From contig JAIXWL010000013.1 in assembly GCA_027491315.1 (NCBI GenBank), positions 1 through 56,541 of the forward strand: a DNA stretch of 56,541 bases. The letters run 5' to 3'. The DNA comes from Cytophagaceae bacterium (GTDB lineage: Bacteria; Bacteroidota; Bacteroidia; Cytophagales; Spirosomataceae). This document shows, piece by piece, positions 16,913-26,786 of this stretch. Made by a program: the position numbers and the translations under genes. The first letter of the stretch is position 1. Each line of letters opens with the position of its first letter. The notes beneath the pieces are model-generated. The model saw nothing but the letters and a program-made list of their open reading frames with translations, had not been told where the DNA came from and ran no database searches.

Positions 16913-19651
16913 TTATTTCGCAGCTGGTTTGGCAAACATAGCATTGCTCTCACTACCACCTGACATTAAATATGCCATCAAATCTTTCAATTCTTCTGCA
17001 TTTAAACTATTGATTAAACCTGCTAACATAGGAGAAACACCTGAGTATTTCACAGAAGTTACATTTTTCTTCAATACTTTTTCAACCTGATCTGGAGCAT
17101 ATGGATTTTGTGACACGTAGAAAGCAACCTTATCTTGGTTAGTAATACGACCCACTACGGAAGTTCCATTTCTCAACATCAATTGGGAAGCAGCATACTG
17201 ATCAGAAACTGTTTTATTAGGTTCAATGATTGCTTCCAAAATATCCTTCTTAGAAAAACGCGTTCCTAAATTAGTTAAGTCTGGACCAACATTTCCACCA
17301 CCATCAGAACCTACGGCATGACAGTTTCTACAAGTTGTAGCCGCAAACATCGACTTTCCATTTTGGAAATCACGGTTAGTTAATGGAGCATCCAAAAGAG
17401 CTACGGCATCCTCTACTTTCCAGTTTTTACCCGGACCTTTTGGAGCGTTTACTTTTACTAAATCATTACCATTAGCTGTTAATAAATCAGCTCCAGATAA
17501 TTTGTCATATTTAGCACGTTGCGATTCAGCTACATTTTTCAAAGCCAATTTACGAGCACGATCAATGAAACCTACATAACTACGTCCACCTTGATACTCA
17601 AATCCCTTACGGAACCAAGCAAAATAACGATCATGTAACTCTGGAGTCCAATTGTTTTTAGCCGCACTTAACATAGTAGCTAAATAAGTCTGCTGAGCTG
17701 GTGGAATTTTTTCCAACATACGAGCAATATCCGTTCCATACTGAGGGTTACGCATGATTAAATCAGCAGAAGAAGTGGCTGTTTCCGCACGGTATGCAGC
17801 TACTGAAGCTGTATCCTTTGTCTCCATTAATTTCAAAGTACGAGGAATGATACCTGGCGCTTCCAAAGTAATCAAAATACGACTTAATGAACGAGTTAAG
17901 TTCATTTGTTTAGCTGGATACATGGCATCAAACTTAGCTACAATACCGGCTGATTGAGAAGCATCTGGTAAACCGTTTCTTAAAATATTTAACTCAAAAG
18001 CACGGATATAATCGATCTGCAATGCCTCATTGAAACCTTTATTGTCAATCTTTAACAATGCAGCATTAATCGCATTTTTATTTTCTGGCTTATCCATACG
18101 GATCAAACCAATCAATGCATTGATGGCAGTTACAGGATCTTTTTCATTCAAGGCTTTATCCTTCCAAGAGTCAGCTGGATTATGCTCAAGAGCTATACGA
18201 GCTGCATAACGAACAAAACGATCTGGATTATTTAAATACGGCCAAACAGTAGTCACTGCTGCTGGATTTGGACCATTGTGGAATACCTCTAATTTGCGAC
18301 GCAATTCATTCAAAGGAGTAATTTGAGAAACTACTGGCTTCATACTTGCCTCTTCAGGACCATTATAAGAAACACGGTACAAATCAGACTCCAAACGACG
18401 ACCACCAATTAAGAAATACAAGGCTCCATCTGGGCCCACTTGACCGTCAGTTAATGGAAGTGGAATACCTGATAAAAACTCTTCACGATCGGCTGTATAA
18501 GTAGAACCTTGTGGTTTCAACTTAATTAAGTGAGCAATACCAAATGTCCAGTCGAAAGCCAACAATGATTTCTTGTATTTTGCAGGAAATTTAGCATCAC
18601 GCAATGACAATAAACTTGTAGGAGAACCTTGACCGATGTTCAATACTGGAGGTAAATTATCCGGTAAAGAAGGGGACCATTTGCTATTACCTGTTCTCCA
18701 TCCATGTTCAGAACCCGAAGTTACGTGGTTAATACGCGTTGGACGGTACCAAGGTAAACCGAAATCCCACTCCATATCTGCATCATAAGCAAATAAGTCG
18801 CCAACTTCGTTGAATGCTATATCAAATGCATTTCTGTATCCTGCACTAATCAATTCCCATTTTTTACCATCTGGATCAATATTAACAACATATCCACCTG
18901 GTGCATAACGGTCATTAGCATGTCCTCTTGGATCCTTGATCAAAGGGAATAAATTATCTTCATGCCAGTTTTTAGGCAAACGATACGCATCCATTGGAGG
19001 TACGTCTGTGTGGTTACCATTGATTAAATAAATGGATTTTTTATCAGGAGATAAAATGATTGAGTGTGGTCCATGTTCACCTTCACCTTTGAATTCTTTC
19101 ATCAAAGTGATTTTATCGAAATGATCATCTCCATCTAAATCTTGGATACGATACAATCCACTACCACGTGGAGCATAACTAGGCGCGAAATTAGGATTTC
19201 TACCTGCTTGAGCTGCTGGAGGATTCACCGGAGCAACACGCGCATTAACCATTACGTATAGGCTATTGAACGCATACAATAATCCATGTGCATTACCGAT
19301 TCCTAATGTATCTGCTCCTTTACCAAATTTCAATTTTTCAATTTTAGGAGTATTGTCTTTTGAACCAATAGCAGGAATCGTTAAACGAAACAATCCACCA
19401 TATTGGTCAGAAGCAATCATTCTACCCTTGTCATCAAAACACATAGCCACCCAAGAACCCATTTTGGCATCCGAAGGGCTAAATATATGTTCAACTTTAA
19501 ATCCGGGTTGTAAACGAATCTTATCCGTTTTAGGATTAGCCCCTTCTGCTAGAGCGGGCTGTACTTTGTGGAGCGAATTGTAGCCAAAACTGCCTAAAGC
19601 AATCACGGCTGCAAACACCATTCCAAGTTTTACTAGAGGTCTCATTTTCAT
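16913..19651 (-). CDS. Secreted beta-propeller/HEAT/cytochrome c protein (PVC-type haem protein)
   Basis: This 912-residue protein starts with a signal peptide (residues 8-35). Residues about 40-420 form a soluble glucose dehydrogenase-like beta-propeller. A helical HEAT-type region follows (about 450-700). A c-type cytochrome domain carries CRNCH at about 774-778, with a later Met (SQLMLRNG) as possible axial ligand. The arrangement matches proteins first noted in Planctomycetes and Verrucomicrobia and common in Bacteroidota. It may oxidise a sugar in the periplasm and pass electrons to the respiratory chain; no enzymatic activity is proven from sequence. It lies 15 nt after the DUF1080 gene. 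Confidence 0.85.
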   Translation of the reverse strand: MKMRPLVKLGMVFAAVIALGSFGYNSLHKVQPALAEGANPKTDKIRLQPGFKVEHIFSPSDAKMGSWVAMCFDDKGRMIASDQYGGLFRLTIPAIGSKDNTPKIEKLKFGKGADTLGIGNAHGLLYAFNSLYVMVNARVAPVNPPAAQAGRNPNFAPSYAPRGSGLYRIQDLDGDDHFDKITLMKEFKGEGEHGPHSIILSPDKKSIYLINGNHTDVPPMDAYRLPKNWHEDNLFPLIKDPRGHANDRYAPGGYVVNIDPDGKKWELISAGYRNAFDIAFNEVGDLFAYDADMEWDFGLPWYRPTRINHVTSGSEHGWRTGNSKWSPSLPDNLPPVLNIGQGSPTSLLSLRDAKFPAKYKKSLLAFDWTFGIAHLIKLKPQGSTYTADREEFLSGIPLPLTDGQVGPDGALYFLIGGRRLESDLYRVSYNGPEEASMKPVVSQITPLNELRRKLEVFHNGPNPAAVTTVWPYLNNPDRFVRYAARIALEHNPADSWKDKALNEKDPVTAINALIGLIRMDKPENKNAINAALLKIDNKGFNEALQIDYIRAFELNILRNGLPDASQSAGIVAKFDAMYPAKQMNLTRSLSRILITLEAPGIIPRTLKLMETKDTASVAAYRAETATSSADLIMRNPQYGTDIARMLEKIPPAQQTYLATMLSAAKNNWTPELHDRYFAWFRKGFEYQGGRSYVGFIDRARKLALKNVAESQRAKYDKLSGADLLTANGNDLVKVNAPKGPGKNWKVEDAVALLDAPLTNRDFQNGKSMFAATTCRNCHAVGSDGGGNVGPDLTNLGTRFSKKDILEAIIEPNKTVSDQYAASQLMLRNGTSVVGRITNQDKVAFYVSQNPYAPDQVEKVLKKNVTSVKYSGVSPMLAGLINSLNAEELKDLMAYLMSGGSESNAMFAKPAAK

Positions 19652-19666
19652 GTATTTAATAGAGTT

Positions 19667-20449
19667 TTATTTAAGAGTTTTCAATCGAATATTTTTGTAT
19701 TCCACTTTCATCGGTGGACCTACGTGTACTTGCATACCTAACCAACCAGAAGCTTTACCATTTATTTGATCTAAGTCGGTAACATCACTCATCAAAACAC
19801 CATTGATGTAGTGTAATAAGTGATTTCCTTTAGCTACAATATGTAATTCATTCCAATCTTCTGATTTAATATTAACCTTTAATGAATCCGAATTACCTAA
19901 TGAACCTTTTACTTGACGAGCAGTCCAGTTATTTCTCTGGGCTAAGGTGCGTAAATTATTCTTTAATTCTGGGTCTTTTTGCTCATTAATCACTGAAATC
20001 TCACCACGATAAGCCAGGGTAGTACGAGCACGCTCTTCATAATTTTGACCGGTATATCGGTTACTTCCATCGATGTCAGCCTGATATCCTTTTAATGCAA
20101 ATGGTAAATCAGGTAATAATTCTTCAGAACGATAATTCACACCGGTATTTCCTGCTTTAGTAATTTTAACATCAGCTTTGAATTCAAAATCAGCTGGCTG
20201 TCCACCTCTCCAAATTAAGAAATGGTTTCTTTTCAAAACGGTAGCAGGGGTTATTTCTCCTACAATAGATCCATTCTCCACACGCCAATAAGCAGGATCA
20301 CCCTCCCATCCTTTTAAGCTCTTTCCATCAAAGATTTTTTTGAATCCTTTTTCCTTAGGCTTGTCCTGTTGGCCTGCCGAGGGACTGCGAAACGCAAAAA
20401 AAGGAATCATCAGCCCCACAAGGCCTAGGTACAATAATTGTTTTTTCAT
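19667..20449 (-). CDS. DUF1080 protein, 3-keto-glycoside hydrolase/lyase family
   Basis: This 260-residue protein has a signal peptide (residues 4-20). A concanavalin-like beta-sandwich follows with the family phrases FKKIFDGKSLKGWEGD near the N-terminus and SGWLGMQVHVGPPMKVEYKNIRL near the C-terminus. Pfam labels this family 3-keto-disaccharide hydrolase, and characterised Bacteroides members cleave 3-keto-glycosides. Acting in the periplasm, it could split a keto-sugar made by a partner oxidoreductase. It sits directly before the cytochrome-type propeller gene, a possible source of the keto group. Confidence 0.87.
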   Translation of the reverse strand: MKKQLLYLGLVGLMIPFFAFRSPSAGQQDKPKEKGFKKIFDGKSLKGWEGDPAYWRVENGSIVGEITPATVLKRNHFLIWRGGQPADFEFKADVKITKAGNTGVNYRSEELLPDLPFALKGYQADIDGSNRYTGQNYEERARTTLAYRGEISVINEQKDPELKNNLRTLAQRNNWTARQVKGSLGNSDSLKVNIKSEDWNELHIVAKGNHLLHYINGVLMSDVTDLDQINGKASGWLGMQVHVGPPMKVEYKNIRLKTLK

Positions 20450-20515
20450 AGGTAATATAGATTATAGGTAAAAATTAGTGAAAATTTCTGCATTTATATA
20501 ATGTTTTATATGCTT

Positions 20516-21721
20516 TTAGGCCTTTTTCTTTGAATAATGATAAAAAACAAAGACGCCTTTTTTATTCGAAATAACAATATCCTTTAAACCATCTTGATTC
20601 ATATCTTCTATGACTATATGAATACCTGCCCCAGAATCTTCATCAATGTCATGACTAATCCAGCTAGGATTTTTTCCTGGTTTAAATTCATACCAACGCA
20701 ACAAGGCTTTCTCAAATTCACCTGGATCTTTGCCATTATGCGCCATAAATCGTTTACCCACCACAAAGTCGGGTTGCTTATCTCCATTCAAATCCGCCAT
20801 AGCCATGGCATGGGTTTGAGATAAATCTTTTTGAATTACTTGGGTTTCCACTCCAGTGGCGGTTCTACGATGCCACCAAATACCATAATCATGTGCTGAA
20901 GAATTGAGTAAATCCACCAATCCATCACCATCTATATCGAGCACCATGATATGTGCACTATCAAAACTTAAAGACAAAGGATGGTAGGTCCATTCATTGG
21001 TCATTACATCCTTGGGACATTCCCACCAGCCTTCTTTGAAAATAATGTCTTTTCTGCCATCACCATTCATATCACCATGACCTAAACCATGGGTATATTT
21101 ATGAGTTCCAAGACTAGGATTAGAGGAAATCACGTGTGCTTTCCAAATTGTATCTTTTTTAGTGTTAGGTGCTTGCAACCAAACCATTTGCTTGGACTTG
21201 GAATCGTTGCCAATAATATCTTTCAATCCATCCCCATTGACATCTTCAAAAAGCGGAGATTCATTTCCAATGGAGGCATATAAAAAATGTTTTTTCCATA
21301 GTTCAGCTTTGTTTTTGGGATTTTCAAACCAAAAAACTGCTTCACCTGGCAATCCCACTTTAATCAAATCAACCCAGCCGTCGTGGTTAACATCTTGGGC
21401 AAAATTTAAAAATGAATTACTGTATCCTTCGTCCACTTTAAACACGTGGTCTTTTGGGAAAACTTTTAATGATTTATCATAACGAATATCATCATCGCTG
21501 ATGGTATGCTTCGTCCACTTGGGTGCTTCAAACCAATAAGCACCTGCCATGACATCCTTTTTTCCATCATGATTTACATCACCTACACAAACTCCTTCTG
21601 ATAGAAAAGTTGTACTTAATATCACTTTTTTAAAATCCGGAATATGAGAAGCTCCAATGATTGGGCCTGAAAAACAAAGGCTTAAAAAAAGAACTTGGCT
21701 GTAAAATGAAAACGTTTTCAT
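20516..21721 (-). CDS. Secreted FG-GAP/VCBS-repeat beta-propeller protein
   Basis: This 401-residue protein has a signal peptide (residues 5-23). It has at least five copies of a D-x-D/N-x-D-G-x-x-D calcium-binding loop, for example DVNHDGKKDV, DVNHDGWVDL, DVNGDGLKDI, DMNGDGRKDI, DIDGDGLVDL and DMNQDGLKDI. These form an integrin alpha-like FG-GAP propeller. It probably binds ligand or protein at the cell surface or periplasm. It lies after the terminator hairpin that follows susD, so it should be transcribed less than susCD unless it has its own promoter. Confidence 0.87.
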   Translation of the reverse strand: MKTFSFYSQVLFLSLCFSGPIIGASHIPDFKKVILSTTFLSEGVCVGDVNHDGKKDVMAGAYWFEAPKWTKHTISDDDIRYDKSLKVFPKDHVFKVDEGYSNSFLNFAQDVNHDGWVDLIKVGLPGEAVFWFENPKNKAELWKKHFLYASIGNESPLFEDVNGDGLKDIIGNDSKSKQMVWLQAPNTKKDTIWKAHVISSNPSLGTHKYTHGLGHGDMNGDGRKDIIFKEGWWECPKDVMTNEWTYHPLSLSFDSAHIMVLDIDGDGLVDLLNSSAHDYGIWWHRRTATGVETQVIQKDLSQTHAMAMADLNGDKQPDFVVGKRFMAHNGKDPGEFEKALLRWYEFKPGKNPSWISHDIDEDSGAGIHIVIEDMNQDGLKDIVISNKKGVFVFYHYSKKKA

Positions 21722-21770
21722 AGAAAAAAGAGAAAAAAATAGCTGTCCTGATACCCTAGGACAGCTATTT
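21722..21770 (-). terminator. Intrinsic terminator or attenuator between susD and the sugar enzymes
   Basis: On the minus strand AAATAGCTGTCCT and AGGACAGCTATTT form a perfect 13-bp stem with an 8-nt loop (21737-21770). It is followed by a long T-rich tract (21737 down to 21723), ending right at the next start codon. It should cut most transcripts after susD. Confidence 0.85.
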
Positions 21771-21784
21771 CAACTTGTTATTAA

Positions 21785-23296
21785 TTACTTAATATTAGGA
21801 TTCAATGCTGCTTCATCAGCTGGCAGAGGATAATATTTCTCAATAACGGTGAAAGAGTTACTACGTAATGTATATCCTCTTTCATAATAGTGTGCAAATG
21901 GGTCCGCTTTGATCGCATTTCCTTTTGCTGTTATTCTTTCTTTAAACGTATCTGTACGAACTAAATCATGCCAACGCTTATTTTCAAAAGCTAACTCCCA
22001 ACGACGTTCATTCATTAATGCAGTACGGAATTCAGCTTGAGAAGTAGCCGTTGTATTAGCCAATCCTGCACGCTTACGTACTTGATTCATGTATGGTGCT
22101 GCTTCAGCCGTTTTTCCTTGCTCATTTAAAGCCTCAGCCAAGAATAACAATACCTCTGAATAACGGAAAATAGGCCAGTTCATACCATGGTTACCATTCA
22201 ATGCGTGAGGTCTTACAAACTTCTTAATGTAAGGATAGGTTTTTGCTTGCCACAAAGTTGTTGAACAAGTAATATATCCAATAGAAGCATCTTTACGTAA
22301 GTCTCCAGCTTCATATGAATTAATTAACTCCGGCATAGGTGCATTATTTCCCTCTCCTGTCTGAGGTTGAGGATTTGAAGTACCAGCTAGAGTAAATAAT
22401 TCAGCGGAAGTCATAGGTCTTGGCAAGAAATTATACATGAATGATCCTTGAAAACCATTTGCACCTTCTTGATATTGAACCTCAAACACACTTTCTGCAT
22501 TATTCTTATTCGAAGTACTCGTCGTGAATGCATTGTTGTAATCAGGCATCAATGAATAGCTACCTTCAGCTATTATTTCTTTGCATAATTTTTCTGCACC
22601 AGCCCAGTTCTTTTGAATTAAGTACAAATTAGCTAAAAGAGCTTTGGCAGCACCAGATGTAGCACGACCCGGCTCTTGCGTCGATTTTGGTTTTAAACCA
22701 GCAATAGCACCTGTCAAATCTCCAATGATGATTTTAGATATGTCATCTGCAGTTCCAAGCTTAGCAGCAGCTTGTTCCCTATTAGATACGGGGGTCAATT
22801 GCAAAGGTCCCTTGTTGAAATATCGATAAATTTCAAAGTAGGCAAAAGCACGCATAAATTGCGCTTGTCCTTTCAAATTTGCCTTTGCAGCCGCATCAAA
22901 ATCCGCTTTGTCAATCAAAGCTAAAATTTGATTGGCACGAGCAATAATCAAATAATCTTGACGATATTGATTTAACACGTGCGTATTGGTAGTCAAATTA
23001 TTCGATACTGGAATCGAAAAATCAGCCAAATCCTCTTGCTGCTCAGTTGCACCAAATGCCGTATTTCTGTAATAATACGTGTTATCAGAGTGCATTTCAG
23101 ACAGTAAATACGAACGGTCATTGTAAATAGTTCGTAATGGGACATAACAAGCATTCACTGCTTGAGTAAAATCGGCTTCGGTCTTAAAAAACGTAACCGA
23201 ACTTAAACTTGTCTCTGGAGTTATTTCCAAAAATTCAGCTGTGCAACCTGATAATCCAATGGCTAACAAACAGCTTAATATGATTTTATTTTTCAT
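21785..23296 (-). CDS. SusD/RagB-family nutrient-binding outer-membrane lipoprotein
   Basis: This 503-residue protein has a lipobox LSGC with C18. It shows the SusD pattern: ITPETSLSSVTFFKTEADFTQAVNACY at the N-terminus, TPR-like helices, and the C-terminal RNERRWELAFENKRWHDLVR-like motif (here MNERRWELAFENKRWHDL). It forms the lid of the SusC porin and binds a glycan at the cell surface. It lies 33 nt after susC. A strong terminator follows 15 nt beyond its stop codon. Confidence 0.94.
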   Translation of the reverse strand: MKNKIILSCLLAIGLSGCTAEFLEITPETSLSSVTFFKTEADFTQAVNACYVPLRTIYNDRSYLLSEMHSDNTYYYRNTAFGATEQQEDLADFSIPVSNNLTTNTHVLNQYRQDYLIIARANQILALIDKADFDAAAKANLKGQAQFMRAFAYFEIYRYFNKGPLQLTPVSNREQAAAKLGTADDISKIIIGDLTGAIAGLKPKSTQEPGRATSGAAKALLANLYLIQKNWAGAEKLCKEIIAEGSYSLMPDYNNAFTTSTSNKNNAESVFEVQYQEGANGFQGSFMYNFLPRPMTSAELFTLAGTSNPQPQTGEGNNAPMPELINSYEAGDLRKDASIGYITCSTTLWQAKTYPYIKKFVRPHALNGNHGMNWPIFRYSEVLLFLAEALNEQGKTAEAAPYMNQVRKRAGLANTTATSQAEFRTALMNERRWELAFENKRWHDLVRTDTFKERITAKGNAIKADPFAHYYERGYTLRSNSFTVIEKYYPLPADEAALNPNIK

Positions 23297-23329
23297 TTTT
23301 TTCTAAATAAAAGTTTAATATTTAGCTAA

Positions 23330-26300
23330 TTAAAAGTTGAAGTTTGCACCAACTGTAAAAGTTCTTGGTACTGGATAGTTAGATAAATCCACACCTGGAC
23401 TTAAGTTACCACCGTCACCCTGACCGTTTCCTTGCGCACTTGTTTCTGGATTTGGTCCACCCCAATAATTAGTAAACACATAAGCTTGTTGACATGATGC
23501 ATATACACGAAGTGACTTATAAACCTTAGTAGGTTTAGCAAATGTGTAACCCAAAGTGATGTTACGAATAGTGAAATAAGAAGCATCAGCAACGAAACGA
23601 CTGTTCATCCAGTCACGCTCGATACCTGTTACGTTACCACCACCAACAGTAGTTCCATACATACCCATACCTGGATTAGCTTCAGAACGGAAACGATATT
23701 TAGCACCATCCACCATGTTAAACACACCGTCTAAGTTAGCGGTTGAATAAATGTGACGAACTAACAATTGGTTACCATAAGAACCCGAACCAATGATGTT
23801 GAAATCCCAATTTCCGTAAGTTACGTTATTAGTAATACCATAAACAAAATCAGGGAAAGGATTACCCATGATGGTTCTATCATCAGCGTTTCCACCGTAA
23901 TCAATAACACCATTACCATTGAAATCCTTCAGTTTGATACTACCCACTGTCGAACGTCCTGGAACCTTAGGATTATTTGCTAAATCTTCTGCATTTTTAT
24001 ATACTCCATCGGCAATAACTCCATAAAATTGACCAAATGGCTGACCCACTTTCGTAATATGGAAAGATCCGTAAACACGGTCAATACCCGGAGCTAAAGC
24101 TACTACTACGTTTCTGTTAAAGGAAATATTTGCATTGGTCGTCCATTTAACTTTCCCTACCGTATTTTTTGTATTGAATGAAAATTCATGACCCCAGAAT
24201 TTAATCTCACCAATGTTATCATTGAAGTTACCAAAACCTGATTCTTGAGCAATTTGAACAGCATACAACAAGTTAGTAGTATTCTTAGTATAATAATCAT
24301 AAGCAAAATTAATGCGATCATTAAACAAGTTTAAATCAAACCCTAAATCTAATTGTTGAGTAGTTTCCCAACCTAAGTTTGGATTGGCTAATGAACTTAC
24401 TGCAGCACCTGTTGCAACTGTATTTCCAAATACACCATTGACTGTATTATTAATCAATGCATAAGAAGTATAGTTACCTAAGTTATTATTTCCAATAATA
24501 CCCCAGCTACCTCTTAACTTTAAGAATGATACAACTGGTAAATCAGACATAAAAGCTTCATCAGAAACAACCCAACCAGCACCTACTGATGGGAAAGTTC
24601 CCCAACGGTTGTTAGCACCAAAACGAGATGAACCATCACTACGAATAGCGGCATTAAATAAATACTTGCCTTTGTAATTGTAATTCAAACGTGCCAAATA
24701 AGAAGTTAATGACCACTCTTGAACTCCAGAGTTGGTACCTCCTCTTGCAATATTAATCGCACCTTGAATAGTTGGAAGACGATCATCCGCATAGGTATCC
24801 GCCTGGATACGAGTTGACTCTTGACGGAAATATTGGTTGGTATAACCACCTAATAACTCCACTTTATGATCTTCATTGATAGTCTTGGAGTATGTTATTG
24901 TATTTTCATTCAACCAAGATAAATTTTCAAAGTTCTCACGAATGGATGAAGCCGTGGTTGGAATTGGCACATTAATCGCCGAAGTTGCAGTCGATGGATT
25001 AAAGTAGAAAAACTTCGTTCTTAAAATCTCACCATTCATTGAAGATTTAAATTTCAAACCTTTGATCGGTTCAAACTCAATAAATGCGTTTGATAACAAA
25101 TTGGTAGTCGTTGTTTCATTAATTAATTCATCAGCCGAACGTACCCAGTTGGCATATGCAAAAATATTACCTGTACTAGCTGGGAAACGATTGAATTTAG
25201 TTAAGGTCTTACCGTCAGCCTCATAAATAGGCATGATTGGCCAAGTATGTAATGCATTGAATAAGATACCTGTACCACGGTCACCATCAGTTCTAGGTGT
25301 ATTATCATAAACCATCTGTGGAGCTAGGTTGAAACCAATGGTTACCTTATCAGAAATATCATATGTTGAATTTAATCGCAAGGAATAACGTTGATAATCT
25401 GTGTTGCGAACCACACCTTTTTGTTGTAATACTCCAGCCACTAAAGAGGTTCTAGATTTTTCTTTATTGGAAGTAATGGATAAATTATAACTTGAAATAG
25501 GGGCATCTTTGTTCAATAAAGCATCATACCAGTCATTATTTTTATCCCTGTATTGAGCAGGATTTTGAAATTCAACTGGCACTGGCTGCTTTGCATCTTC
25601 ATAAGACTCCTTTTTGAAGGTAGCAAACTCCTCTGCATTCATCATATCAAGACGTCCTTTCATAGGGACATTTTGAGTTCCTGCAAAAGCATTAAAACTT
25701 ACTGTCATTCCAGCACCTTTGCCTTTCTTCGTAGTAATCAAAACCACACCATTCGCAGCACGAGAACCATAAAGCGAAGTAGAAGAAGCGTCTTTCAATA
25801 TCGAAATATCTTCAATCTCATCTGGGTTCATTGCACCAATATTACCTGTAATAGGGAAACCATCTACTACATATAATGGATCAGAACCAGCAGATACGGA
25901 TAATTGACCACGAATACGTACGTTCATACCCGTTCCTGGCTTACCTGTTGTTTGGTTAATTTGAACACCAGCTAATTGACCCTGTAATTTCTGTGCAATT
26001 TGAGTTACAGGTAAATCTTTTAATTCTTTGTACGAAATTGTTTGAACGGCACCTGTGATTTCTTTTTTCACCTGGCTACCGTAACCTACTACTACGATTT
26101 CGTTCAAAGTCTTATTGTCCGCAGCTAAAGAAATATTCAAGGTCTTTTGGCCTGAATAAACTACATCTTTGGATATAAAACCAACCGAACTAAAACGTAA
26201 AGTTTCATTGTTTTTAACATCGATGGCAAAGTTACCTGAACCATCTGTGGAAGCTCCACGAGTAGTACCAACTATAGTAACGGCAGCACCGATCAAAGGC

Positions 26301-26437
26301 TCCCCGTCGGAACCACTTACTTTACCTCGTAGATTCTGGGCCTGTGCCATTGCTACCGAGGACAAAAAGAAAATCAGCGCTAGAAGCAAGCCTCCAGTCC
26401 GATTTCCCATTCGTAGATCGTAAAATTTGTTTTTCAT
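23330..26437 (-). CDS. SusC/RagA-family TonB-dependent outer-membrane transporter
   Basis: This 1035-residue protein has a signal peptide to about residue 33. A carboxypeptidase-regulatory-like domain follows (LRGKVSGSDGEPLIGAAVTIVG), then a TonB-box-like segment (NEIVVVGYGSQVKKEITGAV), a plug with VRIRGQLSVSAGSDPLYVVDGFP, and a 22-strand barrel ending in aromatic TVGANFNF. It imports an oligosaccharide or glycoside with its SusD partner, driven by TonB. It is the first gene of the 17-kb sugar locus. No sigma/anti-sigma or hybrid sensor gene is adjacent, so the regulator lies elsewhere or acts on the upstream palindromes. Confidence 0.95.
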   Translation of the reverse strand: MKNKFYDLRMGNRTGGLLLALIFFLSSVAMAQAQNLRGKVSGSDGEPLIGAAVTIVGTTRGASTDGSGNFAIDVKNNETLRFSSVGFISKDVVYSGQKTLNISLAADNKTLNEIVVVGYGSQVKKEITGAVQTISYKELKDLPVTQIAQKLQGQLAGVQINQTTGKPGTGMNVRIRGQLSVSAGSDPLYVVDGFPITGNIGAMNPDEIEDISILKDASSTSLYGSRAANGVVLITTKKGKGAGMTVSFNAFAGTQNVPMKGRLDMMNAEEFATFKKESYEDAKQPVPVEFQNPAQYRDKNNDWYDALLNKDAPISSYNLSITSNKEKSRTSLVAGVLQQKGVVRNTDYQRYSLRLNSTYDISDKVTIGFNLAPQMVYDNTPRTDGDRGTGILFNALHTWPIMPIYEADGKTLTKFNRFPASTGNIFAYANWVRSADELINETTTTNLLSNAFIEFEPIKGLKFKSSMNGEILRTKFFYFNPSTATSAINVPIPTTASSIRENFENLSWLNENTITYSKTINEDHKVELLGGYTNQYFRQESTRIQADTYADDRLPTIQGAINIARGGTNSGVQEWSLTSYLARLNYNYKGKYLFNAAIRSDGSSRFGANNRWGTFPSVGAGWVVSDEAFMSDLPVVSFLKLRGSWGIIGNNNLGNYTSYALINNTVNGVFGNTVATGAAVSSLANPNLGWETTQQLDLGFDLNLFNDRINFAYDYYTKNTTNLLYAVQIAQESGFGNFNDNIGEIKFWGHEFSFNTKNTVGKVKWTTNANISFNRNVVVALAPGIDRVYGSFHITKVGQPFGQFYGVIADGVYKNAEDLANNPKVPGRSTVGSIKLKDFNGNGVIDYGGNADDRTIMGNPFPDFVYGITNNVTYGNWDFNIIGSGSYGNQLLVRHIYSTANLDGVFNMVDGAKYRFRSEANPGMGMYGTTVGGGNVTGIERDWMNSRFVADASYFTIRNITLGYTFAKPTKVYKSLRVYASCQQAYVFTNYWGGPNPETSAQGNGQGDGGNLSPGVDLSNYPVPRTFTVGANFNF

Positions 26438-26786
26438 AGAGAAAAAATTAAAGGTTAAAAATGTGTGATTTAGATTAATTCAGAAGCTGAGTTTTAAAGC
26501 AACATGATTAATAACTATCGAAATTTAGAATATAGCAATACCCTAACCGTCCTTATCTATCCTTATGAAAAAAATAAAAAATTTCTAGATTTCATCAGAA
26601 AAGTACAATTTCATGTATTTAGTGGTAATTAAAAATGCACCAAATAGTACTTTAACTGCATTTTCTTTAAAATTTCCGACTCTTTAAATTTTAAGCTTTG
26701 TTACCCTGACACAGAATGAAAATCTTAGCATCTTTGTCCTTTATTTTAAAAAAAAGTCTTAAAGAACATAATTAGACAAGTAATAC
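26438..26786. promoter_or_regulatory. Divergent intergenic region susC / M24 peptidase with inverted repeats
   Basis: This 349-nt AT-rich gap separates two divergent genes. I see an inverted repeat AAAATGCA-N17-TGCATTTT at 26632-26664. A second one, AAAGTAC (26600-26606) with GTACTTT (26647-26653), partly overlaps it. CATCTTTG, close to a -7 box, lies about 50 nt before the peptidase gene. On the susC side TAAATTTC is one base from the -7 consensus. The repeats are operator candidates only. No small ORF is convincing. Confidence 0.4.
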
